This document shows positions 12,020-23,000 of a stretch of 64,000 bases of DNA, piece after piece (position 1 is the first letter of the stretch; every line of letters begins with the position of its first letter). The stretch spans positions 1,736,001-1,800,000 of the forward strand of contig JAPEIS010000009.1 of the NCBI GenBank assembly GCA_029531795.1. The letters run 5' to 3'. The DNA is from Sclerotinia nivalis. Lineage: Eukaryota > Ascomycota > Leotiomycetes > Helotiales > Sclerotiniaceae. Position numbers and translations under genes: made by a program. The notes under the pieces are model-generated. The model searched no databases and had not been told where the DNA came from. It worked only from the letters and a program-made list of their open reading frames with translations.

Positions 12020-15000
12020 TCAATCCACACCAGACTCATCTTCTCCTTCGTCGCCGTCGCCGTCGCCGTCACCGTCACCGTCATCTTCATCTTCATCTTC
12101 GTCCTCATCATCGGAGACATTTTCTCCGAGGGCCTTTAAACGTTCTTTATACTTTGTCAATTTCTCCTCTAGGTCGCCAAAAACCATGAGTAGGTCATCA
12201 AGTTCACTTTGAGCCGCCTGTCTCGCAGTCTCCTTGTCCACCAAATCCGCTTCCACCTTAGCGATTTTATTGTGCGCGGTGCTGGCTTTCTCCTCCAATT
12301 CTTTAGCTTTCTCTTCCGCACGTTTTAAGCGTGCATCTTGTTCAGCCTTATTTGCCATGTATTCATCGTGCGCAGTTTGCAGATCCTGGACATGGTTCTT
12401 GTTTGACTATTCCATGTTAGTGAGCAATAATGATAACATATATGACAACATACCATGGCAAGGTCTGCTTCTAATCGTTCAATTTTACTCTGAAGATCTG
12501 TGATTTCCGCATCTGTTCGTCGCCGCACACGTTCAGCATTAGCCTCCGCCGTCTTTTGAACATGTTCCAGTTGTCTTTGATAATCTTGAATTGCCCGATC
12601 ATGTTCAGTTCGTACACGTTCAGCATTAGCTTCCGCTGCCTTCTGAGCTTGTTCTAGTCGCCGCTGAAGGTCTTGTTTTGTACGATCATTTTCCGCTCGA
12701 ACAAGTTCAACATCAGTTTCGGCTGCTTTTTGGGCTTCTTTTAACTGTCGCTGATAATCTTGATTTGCCCGATCATGCTCTATACGTAATTTTCTTCTGG
12801 TTGTTAGCCCTAGAAATGCAACCCGACAGAGCTATACGTACCTCATATCTTCTTCATGGTGCTGCTGAAGGGCCTCATTAACGTTTTTAATCCTTGAAAC
12901 TTCTACTACCGCGGTCTCTTTGGCTCTGCGATGATCGGCTTGCTCCTGTCCTAGCTGGCCCCCAAGAATTACTAGCTCTTCTTCCGCCTTCAGCAGGGCT
13001 TTGCTCTTCTCATCAAGCTCAGACCTCAAAGTGTCTACCATCTCTCTGGAAATTCCCTTTTGGACGCCATTTGCGATAACTGCAACCTCGAACCCAGGAT
13101 CTCGGTCGATGGCACGTAATAAACGACTAAAGTTGTCTTTCATGAAGTCCACAAATGATTTGTCGAAAAACACATCAGGCAGGCCACCAGGTGGAGCAGA
13201 GCTGAGCTTCTGGGGAAGAACTTCGAAGTCTCGCAGTAGTGGGTGGGCTCTTAGTTTGGTAAGTCGATCTATATATTGATCTCTCCCTAGCTTTGAGCCA
13301 AGAATTGGATGGATGGTTGCTCGGGGAACTGGAGAATCTTTGGTGGAGAACTCATATACAATTCCAAGTAGGACAGCGCAGAGGCCTTGAACCATTACAC
13401 CATCACCGCCTGTATGTAGCGTGGCTTGGATCAGGCTTTGAATATTGCTGCCCTCGCCCAGGAAGTCATTTACAGCATCTGGGTCCTCAAATAGCCACCC
13501 ACAAAGAAGCATGAGATAAGCAACCAAGACGCGTTCGTCCACAGCCTTGTGAACACCAAGTACTAAATTGGCAGTGATAGATTGAATACAAGTTATTACC
13601 TCCTCTCCATTTTCAGCATCACCCTCGGCAACGCCCATCGCCATACTTTTCGCCTCAGCATCTTCGAATATTAAATGGAACAGAAGAACAGAGGCAAACC
13701 AGTAACGGTACGGATCGCTTGATATATGACTATCCAGAGGTTGAAGAAGTGTCGTCAACACATTCGCTGTCTCGTCGGCCCCGGAAACGTGACCGTCTAT
13801 GGCTCGGCGAAGAAAATGTTTGCGGATGGCTGGGTGATTGTAAAAATAAGCTTTTATACATTCACAAGCAGCAGCGCGGGAATCGAAGGCTGACAACGTA
13901 GGTATACTCAATGTCAAATCAAGTAAGCCATCAATTACGTAGACCTTTGGGATAACATGGCGTCCAGATTGACCATTACTATCGGCTAAGGGTTCATCAA
14001 GCACCGAGGTAACTTGTTGTTGAGCGAAATTCTCTTGAAGAGTTGGATTGCCTCGAATCATATCCGCGCACGTTGAGAGAGCCTATACCTTGCAATCAAT
14101 ACAGAAACCGTTATATGGGCAATGGTTGCATACCTCAGCTTTTATTTGAACTTCCGTATATCGACTGAATGCTAACTGCAATACTTGACTAAGAATACCA
14201 TGCTGCGCAAAAGAAGTCTGATTTGCTTGGGTTCCTGCTCCTCCTATTATTAGAAACAGCCGTAGTACTGCAAGTAGAGCATATATGTTTCTATTTCGTT
14301 GAGCTTTAGCCCATTCGGCAACCTCCCCAACTTCATTCTCAGCACCTAATGCATCATTCAATAACTTTGATAATTTAGGAATACAGCCTGTCTCTCGGAA
14401 GAAAGACTGATTTGAAACGTTGAGCCGCAAAAGGTTCGCGAGAAGGATCAAGCAATCTTCCACTATTCTATCACTGTCAAGAAGAGAGCCCTCGAGCTTT
14501 ATTATGTTGAAAATGCGATCAAAAGCGTTTTCGAAGGCGACCAGTTTTTGCAATTCCGAGGAATTTGGTGTCAAGTAGGTCAACAGGGAGAGCCCTTCAT
14601 TTCTTATTGCCTCCCTCCGATCATCTAATACCGCCACTAGTCTTGATATACCCAAAGGTGCCGTGAATATACATTCTTCAGTTCTCTCCGTCCGAGACGA
14701 CAGAATTACCGATAGGAGTTGTAATGAATATAGACGCGAATAGAAATCATTGGTATCCAGAAAATCCAAAAGTAATGTTATATTATCTTGCCGTGTGGTA
14801 AATTCATCCGCTATGAAATATGCAAGCTCCTCTGATGCTTCAGCGCTGTTTTGGTTCGGATTGAAAAGGAATAGAAGAGTCTCGAGGACGACTTTGATGG
14901 AATCGACGTCCTCTCCATCTTTGCGTAGGCTTGCGATTAGTCCTCGTAAAGCTTCAGATGCCACAGATGCAGGATAGTCTTTTGCAAAACTGCGAAGGCC

Positions 15001-15158
15001 TAAACATGCTGCCCGCCGATCTTCTAGAAGGGTGGAGGATGTAAGTCGAGAAGCGTAGACCTGGCGAATTTCGTATTAGCCTTGTAGTAAAACGAGGGTG
15101 CAGAATAGCGAGATAAGGTAAGTCTACTTACAGAAATAGTCTCCCCAACTTTTGACAT
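12020..15158 (-). CDS. uso1: Uso1/p115 general vesicular transport factor (Golgi tether)
   Basis: Five exons: 15158-15132, 15060-14134, 14082-12842, 12793-12454 and 12406-12020, giving 973 residues, close to the length of animal p115. Introns are 71, 51, 48 and 47 nt with good donors (GTAAGT, GTATGC, GTACGT, GTATGT). Residues 1 to about 690 form the helical armadillo-like globular head, including the family-type start METISV-like (MSKVGETISVYASRL) and blocks such as YFIADEFTTRQDNI and LLCGWLFEDP. A predicted coiled coil follows, containing three 29-residue repeats, then a conserved C-terminal segment (DLLMVFGDLEEKLTKYKERLK) and a strongly Asp/Glu-rich tail. The family tethers ER-derived vesicles to the cis-Golgi with Ypt1/Rab1 and SNAREs. 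The coiled coil is much shorter than in budding yeast Uso1. The gene is divergent from rat1. Confidence 0.92.
12520..12780 (-). repeat. Three 87-bp (29-residue) in-frame repeats in the Uso1 coiled coil
   Basis: Repeats lie at 12780-12694, 12693-12607 and 12606-12520. Each encodes 29 residues beginning E(H/N)DR and containing QDYQRQL- or QDLQRRL-type cores and an AEANAERVR-type end. The DNA copies are diverged, so the array is not recent. The length of 29 is one residue longer than four heptads. That implies a skip residue or a mixed 7- and 11-residue periodicity. Confidence 0.9.
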
Positions 15159-15776
15159 TTCCTAAAGTAGGATATGAAAGGTGTTCTTGGTAATACCCAA
15201 GTTCCCCCTTCTTCGTTATAATTTTCTGACCTCTATTTGTACATTGAAGGATAATTTGAGATTTCGAGATCCAGTGGCATAATGTCACCTCTTATACATA
15301 CCTTATTCACCACGAGGTATATTTAACTTCAAAATCTGGCAGATTCATGGTTTAACTCTTTATTTTAGAGCTTCTCCAGACATGCATGCAAATGCAGACT
15401 AGCGTTGCTTAGCGTTAGAACTATGTCGGTGAATCAAAATTCCGTCCCCAGTTTGCTACCCTACCATACAATGAATTGCAGCTGCATCTTTTCACTGTTT
15501 TGTTCTCTATTTCTTTCAACCTTGAATGACAGGAGGTTTCATGAAAGCATTCTTTTGCGCATCGCCGCGATATCCGATCATTCATATTTTTCACCGTCGA
15601 TACGCGTAAGAGAGGTCTTGCGATTCTATTCTTTTTGGAAATCTGATAAGTAGATCGGACCAGCGCAGAACCATTTCGTTCGAACCTACCAGCTCTACCT
15701 GGTGCCTTGTTTTGAAGACATTTCTCTTACTTGATCACCTATCTGCCAGAAATAAATCATAGATTAATTCTTCACA
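15159..15776. promoter_or_regulatory. Shared divergent promoter region of uso1 and rat1
   Basis: A 618-bp interval lies between the start codons of uso1 (minus) and rat1 (plus), so both promoters and 5' leaders must be here. Pyrimidine-rich tracts occur just upstream of the rat1 start. I see no coding sequence I would support. Confidence 0.7.
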
Positions 15777-18700
15777 ATGGGAGTCCCAGCATTGTTCAGA
15801 TGGCTGGTAAGTTTCGATTTTCAACCTCCATCATTCTTCGTTTTGCTAATAATGTTGTTTGACTATGTAGACCAAGCAATATCCCAAGATTGTGTCTCCT
15901 GTCATTGAAGAACACCCGCGCGAAATCGATGGCCAAATCATCCCAGTTGATATAAGAGGACCCAATCCAAATGGGGAGGAATGCGACAACCTATATTTGG
16001 ACATGAATGGAATCGTTCACCCCTGTAGTATGTTTATCGCAATACTTCAGATAGTCAATTCAACATTTTTTGAATTATGCTAATACACAATTTCCAGGTC
16101 ATCCAGAAGATCGTCCCCCACCTAAAGATGAGGAAGAAATGATGTTGGAAATCTTCAAGTACACGGATCGAGTAGTTAATATGGTGCGACCCAGGAAATT
16201 GTTGATGATTGCTATTGACGGAGTAGCACCACGTGCTAAGATGAATCAACAACGATCTCGTCGATTTCGTTCCGCGCAAGAGGCAAAGGAGAAGGCGGAG
16301 GATAAGGCAGAGTTGCTTAAAATGTTGAAATCACAAGGTAGCCAAGTCGAAGAGACAGAAGTCAAGAAAGCCTGGGATTCCAACGAAATTACCCCCGGTA
16401 CTCCATTCATGGACATATTGGCCGCCAGTCTCAGATATTGGATTGCATACAAACTCAACACTGACCCTGCTTGGGCAAAGATGAAAGTCATCATCTCAGA
16501 TTCCACCGTTCCAGGGGAGGGTGAACACAAAATCATGGAATTTGTCAGATCCCAAAGATCTTCTCCCGATCATGATCCTAATACCCGACATGTCATGTAT
16601 GGATTAGATGCCGACTTGATCATGTTGGGTCTAGCAACGCATGAACCCCATTTTCGTATTCTAAGAGAAGATGTGTTCTTTAATGATGGAAAGCCACGGA
16701 CCTGCAAACTGTGCGGCCAACATGGCCATGAAGCTCGAGAATGCAAAGGCATGTACAAGATAAAGGATGGTGAGTTTGATGAAAAGGCTAGCGCCCCTAC
16801 GCTCAAACCATTCATTTGGCTACACGTCTCTATCCTTCGTGAATACTTAGCAGCAGAGATGTATGTTCCTAGCCAACCTTTTAGATTTGATCTTGAAAGG
16901 GCTCTAGACGACTGGGTTTTTATGTGTTTCTTTGTCGGCAATGATTTCTTACCTCATCTTCCTAGTCTCGAGATTCGAGAGGATGGTATTAATACCTTGA
17001 TTGCCATCTGGCGTGATAATATTCCCTACATGGGTGGTTATTTGACTAAAGATGGTCATGTTGACCTCGAAAGAGCTCAGTTCATCCTTGATGGCCTAGC
17101 TAAGCAAGAAGATGCCATCTTCAGGCGAAGAAGAAAGGCAGAAGAGAATTTCCAGAAGAAGCGTAAGCTCAACAACGAGCGAAATGAACGGTATGGCCGT
17201 GGCCGTGGAAACAACGGTGGTGCTCAGGATTCGCCATCTAACGGTAGACAGCCTCCTGGTGGAGCCGCTCCGACCGGCCTACCACTCTTCACTCCTGGTA
17301 TCGCCAACAAGGAAGCCAAGGCTATATCCCATGATATGGTAATGAACCGAGGTGCAGCTTACAAGGCCAGTATAGCCAACAAGAGCGCGGCTGCAGCACT
17401 GAAGGAGATGATAAATAGCAAGTCAACTGATGATGATAATGGTGAGCCTAGAGCCGATGACACTTCAGCGGAATTACCAGCAACTGCACTGGGAAAACGT
17501 AAAGCAGAGCTCATTGAGGATGACGACAGCAGTACGCCAGGACGTAACACACCCATTCCAGGGACACCAGGAACCCCAACAACACCTGGCGATGACCTTC
17601 CTCCCGACACCGTTAGATTATGGGAAGATGGTTACGCTGATAGATACTATGAGCAGAAGTTCAACCGAGATCCTAAAGACATTGAGTTTCGCCATCAGGT
17701 TGGTAAAGCCTATGTCGAAGGATTGGCATGGGTTTTGCTATACTATTTTCAAGGATGTCCATCCTGGGATTGGTATTATCCTTACCATTATGCCCCATTC
17801 GCCGCCGATTTTGCAAATCTTAAGGATATGAAGATCAATTTTCAGAAAGGCAGAATCTTCAGGCCATTTGAACAACTTATGGGAGTCCTTCCAGCGGCTT
17901 CAAGACAAGCTATCCCAGATCAATTTCACCATCTGATGACCAATGAAGATAGTGAAATTATCGATTTCTATCCAGAGGATTTTATAGTTGATTTGAACGG
18001 TAAGAAATTCGCTTGGCAAGGTGTTGCTCTATTGCCATTCATTGACTCGGAGCGATTGCTCGATGCAATGGCTAAGGTATACCCCACATTGCCGGTGGAT
18101 GTTTCAGCTCGCAATGGTCTTGGAAGAGACGTTCTTTTAGTGTCAGAATCTCATCATGCTCTTTACGACGAGATCACTAGCAAATTCTATTCAAAGAAAC
18201 AAGGCTCACTTCATATGAAGCTAAACCCCAAGGTCAGTGAAGGCTTGACAGGACGAGTTGAGAAGAATGAGGATTATCTCCCTTATAGCTCTTTAGTTTT
18301 TCCGTTGAAGAGTGGAGCAATGCCAGGTCTTGACGAAGATCGATCAATACGGTAAATATACATCAACATTCTGACAGTATTTTACTTACAGTTCATCTAG
18401 TGTACATTACGAAATGCCCAAATCTAACCATATTCACAAGTCTATGTTGTTAGTCGGAGTTGATTTTGGCCAACCAGCACTTAATCAAAGCGATATCGAA
18501 ATGACAAAAAGCAGGGCATCTAGATCAGGCCGAAATCATGGCGGAGTGCCATTACAAGGTGACGGAAGAGGTCGTAACCAGTTCAACTATGGTTCTGGTA
18601 ATAACAATCGCGGCAATGGTAATCGTTACAATGGTCCAGGAACAACAGCACCTAGGTATAATAATCAATCTCATGGCTCTCAGAACAGCTACAACAATTA

Positions 18701-18860
18701 CAGTCAACCACCACCTCCACCAGGCTGGCAGCCTCCTCCACCAGGATCATACGGTGGGCCTCCTCCACCGCCCCCTGGATCGTACGGTGCGTATCCTCCA
18801 CCACCACCTCCCGGATATGGAGGTGGTTACAACAACTACAACTACGGTGGACGACGTTAA
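15777..18860 (+). CDS. rat1: 5'-3' exoribonuclease 2 (Rat1/Xrn2)
   Basis: Four exons: 15777-15806, 15871-16027, 16098-18351 and 18392-18860, encoding 969 residues. Introns are 64, 70 and 40 nt. The protein begins [16 protein letters not shown] and carries the XRN nuclease blocks [39 protein letters not shown] and [18 protein letters not shown], which supply the acidic metal-binding residues. A zinc knuckle C265-x2-C268-x4-H273-x4-C278 marks the nuclear Rat1/Xrn2 branch and argues against cytoplasmic Xrn1. The C-terminal tail is rich in Gly, Asn, Tyr and proline runs and is probably disordered. The family degrades 5'-monophosphate RNA in the nucleus, processes rRNA and snoRNA 5' ends and drives RNA polymerase II termination, with Rai1 as partner. 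The gene is complete, and the splice joining IR to [10 protein letters not shown] restores the conserved family sequence. Confidence 0.95.
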
Positions 18861-20058
18861 ATAGATGGCTTTCCCGATATCTGCGAATTTACTATTGAAA
18901 GATGATATATATCATACCTGAGTCTATTCATCAAATTCCATACATGTTTCACAATGCATTCTTGTATCATCACAACAGGGCATAATAATTGGATTGGCAT
19001 AGTATTACCAAAAAAATACTCGTTGGGGTGGTTATTACTCTCAGGAACTACATGCAAATGTTAATGTCGTATTTTGAAAACATTTTTCAGCGCAAAGCAT
19101 TACCATGATCCCATTACTCTTATCCAACAGGGACACAATAATGAGTCAAGTATTTAGATTGTATGGAATATGCATCAATGAGTTCTGGTATTAGGACTCT
19201 AATCTTCAGGAATAAACCGTTGTAACAACCCAATTTGTGTGAAGCTCGATCTGATGATATAAGGGTAAACCTTGGTAATGAATTGGCGTCTCCCCTCAAA
19301 TTGTCTCATCTAAATATAACAAAACATCATGAAACACATTTTGAATGATTTTTATATGCAAGTCATTTTCTTTTATAGATGGATGGCGGAAGCAGATAAA
19401 TTGAGTAAAAATCCCCCGTACGTTTTGGCCTTCCTAGGTAGGCTTCTTGCACAGTAGGTAATACCGGTATTATCATCACAAAAACATTTTCCAGAACTTA
19501 ACCTTATACTCTGGAGATAACGAATTGTGATTTGTCCTCTTCAATCCTTCCAATCACTCTTGAGCAAGTCGTGCGAAATACACGACCACTAGCATTCACT
19601 CACTCATTCACAGTCAGTCTCACACTCATTTGTTAGTTAACCTCAGTTGCCGAGACCAAACCGGAAAAAAGTCCCCATCCCCAATGTTTTCTCCACTCCA
19701 GCGACTTGTTCATCCATGACTACACGTGTGTGAGAGGTGCGCGCCCGAGGAACCAAACCAGAAAAACTACAACTAAATAGAGTTCAAGCTACTTCAGATA
19801 TACCTCATAATATCTGAGCCTTTAGTTCTTAAAATTCTCAAATCAAGTGTCATGCTCGTGGTGCTTCTACAATTTAATTGCTGCGAACCTGTTTCTTCCC
19901 CTCCGGTCTAGGCAAATAGTAAATAGATTATACTTATACTTATACACCCCTAGCTCCACTGAGCTTCTACGACGAACGACGAACGCGCATGCTTGAAGCC
20001 TATGTCGGACAATCACTGAGTGGTCTGGCGTAGTTGCCAACGCCGCCCGCGACAAGTC
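18861..20058. other. Intergenic region between rat1 and the RasGAP gene
   Basis: A 1.2 kb spacer between two plus-strand genes. It should contain the rat1 3' UTR and the promoter and leader of the RasGAP gene. Positions 19560-19650 are rich in CACTCATTC-type short repeats. I see no gene, tRNA or structured RNA. Confidence 0.6.
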
Positions 20059-23000
20059 ATGAGTGATAACTCAAGTCTAGTCATTACTTTGGTGGAGAGA
20101 CTGATTACAAAAGTATAATCCTCAGTCGCAATCGCATTCCTCTACGCGTCGCAATTAGCTAACATATTGTTTGTTTACACACAGCTCCCACACAGAACTG
20201 GCGCAGATGCACACCACCTTCTTCGCGATGAGATTGCCCTCTTGAGTCGCACTACCCTCGTCAATATTAGTAAACCATCTATTGCGGTCGTCGCCGAAGC
20301 CCTTGTGCAATTATTGGAAGAACTTGCAAGACCATACAAAAACATATCGGCGCATCCATTGCATGTTTTACACTCGGAATTTTACGTGCTTGAGCTGTTG
20401 GCGGAATGCTGTACAACCCACTGGGAAAGCATCAATGCTTCACAAAATGCCAGCCATCGAGAAGATGTACTCTCTCAGGGTTACAGGTCCGACGATAGCA
20501 TAAAACCTGAAGGACGAAGGGCATCCAGAAACAGACTTTTGGCGCGCGACAATCCCCCAGAAGCTTTAGACGACGATTTGGCCAAAAGATTGTTAGATGT
20601 GATTAAGTTGTTCTCGAATCCTATACCGGAGGGCTATGTGCTTCCGGCATCTAACATCCTAGACGATGTTCTTGGGACCCCTCCTGCTCAGAACTCCTCA
20701 GGTGTGGATTCCTTGAACGGCACAAATAGCCAACAAAATGGAATCGAGGCTGCAATATTGATACAAGAACATTCGGAATCCACAGAGGCATGCATAAGGA
20801 AAGTTGTGGAGTTTGTTTCCTTCTCCAATTGGCCGCGGACTTTGGAGTATTTGCGGGGCTCCCTCCGTGGACTGCTTGCGGCCCAATCTTCAAATGGAAA
20901 CCAAGCACAAAACGGTTTCACAGCCGACGATGAGGCACTTGTCACTGTGCGCTTGATTCCGTCGTTTTGGGTCGATAGTCGAAAACTAGGAGTTGTCATA
21001 CAAGAACTGTGCGGCAGCTTCTTGCACCTCCGCAAGGCCTTTCAGACTATTGTGGCAGTAGTCGTGCCTCAATTAATCACCCGATGGCTGGAGCGAAACC
21101 CTGAAGAATTCATTGAACTACACACAATGCACAAAAGGTTAGACGGTGGAGCGGAAACTCTCTTTGATATGACGAATACCATGATAGATGCGGGAAGACG
21201 AAAAACATTATTATTTCCATTTCAAACGTCTTTGTTATTCCTTCTCCCAGACGTTTTTGAAGTCGCTAGCAACATGAGAGATATCAAAAGTAGCAGTATC
21301 TCCAAGAAGGTATCGTTTTTGGAGATGCTTAGGAAGACTTTGAGAAACAGGAATGAAGCAGCCATTTATTGTTTGACCTCCATTTTGCGAGTTGCAAGAC
21401 ATTTTCCTCTCGATAGTGATTCAGCACTTCTGAGCTATGCCTTAGATGTCCAGGAAGAAGTGCGTGAAGCAGTATTCAGGAGATATACCGTGGGTGCAGA
21501 AAACACAGCCATAGACTCTGGGTTAATGACAGCAGCATTTGTCAGTTTGGCGCATCTAAATTTCAAAACTTGCGTTGATAATCTTGCACCGTTCTGTCTT
21601 GCTCCCAATACATCTCCAGATTTCAAACTTGCTGCAATAAGAGCATGCACGCACTTCGCCAAGCAATCTAATGTCAATGACTACAAACCGTTGTTTACTA
21701 AGATGTCTGAATTCATTCGCACTTACATGAAGGTATGGCGCGTTCGTGATACTTGTGATGCATAGCTAATTCTCCAGAAGGGAACAACGCTGAGATTCAG
21801 AGACTCCTACCCCATCGAACATCTGACCATGAATAGACAAACGAAATTTGCATTGTCCGGAGAAGTGGTGTACAGCATGTTAATATTCTTGCACGTATAT
21901 CCTATGGCTCTGTTTGTTGGCCTTGACATGGGCTCACCGACTGCTGACACCGTTTTTGAGGACATTTACGCTGCCTTTTTGGCCTTTTTGACCTCCGAAG
22001 ATGAGAAAATTAGAATTTTGACGAGTGAGGTCTGCCGCGATTCACTGACCGCAGCAACAATGTATGCTTGGCGAAAGAAGGATTTTAAATTCTCGAATAT
22101 CGTGAAATTCAACTTCTGGGAATCAACGTAAGTTTTTGGGCATATGTTACCAGCCAATCTGGCTTGACTTGCTGACGCATTGCTATAGCTCCGCCATACT
22201 CAGTTCAGTTTCAAGCAAAATCATAACCCAAAGTATTGATGAACACAGTGCTCTTGCCTTCGTGCATAGCTACTTGCAAGGAAGACTCGATCTATTGAAA
22301 AAGATCAAAGTAAGTAATTTCAAACTTTCTTTTTGATGCCTCTCGCTCGAACAGTCAACCCTCAAAGGGGTGTGCGATCAGTTACGCAATGCCGGTGCCG
22401 TATGACCTTCGCTTGCAACTACTCACGTGTGATAGGACTTAACTGAACTAGAAGAGGATGTTTCGGAACGGTTAGCAGCATATTCTATAATGGAAACATC
22501 ATTTTTAGTTACACTTTGCTCGCCTGATATAGCAGTTTGCCAGCTGGTTGCATCAAGCATCTCTCTATTCGCAGAGGAGATTCGTCTTGTTGAATCCGCA
22601 CCGGACTTCAACAAGCTATCCCTAGCAAGTGCGCGTAACATGGAAGTTTACCAAGAGCTTTCTTCGAAAGACTTCAGATTTACAGGTATAGTTGCTTTTC
22701 AGAAGCGAGCGAGAGGTCTTTTGCGTCAAATGCAACATCCTACTGCCGGCATCATCAACGCATGGGAGACTATCTTTGATCGGTGGGTTAGATTGTCCAA
22801 GCAACTTATTGCGCGCTCTGAGGTTCTCGATGAAAGATCTTTAGGAGAGTGGCGCAATTGTTCTGGATTCCTTGCTTCTCTTGGTGGCATTTGTGTCGCA
22901 GGCCGATCTCTTCTTTCTACCCCAGACGACCAGGCACTTGCCAGTTTGCGATGGATCGATAAAGTTACTGCGGAAAGCTACGATGAAACCTTGCTCAATC

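Noticed and set aside
11955..12212. Plus-strand Ser/Pro-rich open frame
   Set aside because: It is the antisense of the Asp/Glu-rich tail of Uso1.
20167..20184. RasGAP gene starting at 20167
   Set aside because: That codon is TTG and lies in an intron. A good upstream exon (20059-20112) with ATG, donor and branch site gives the start.
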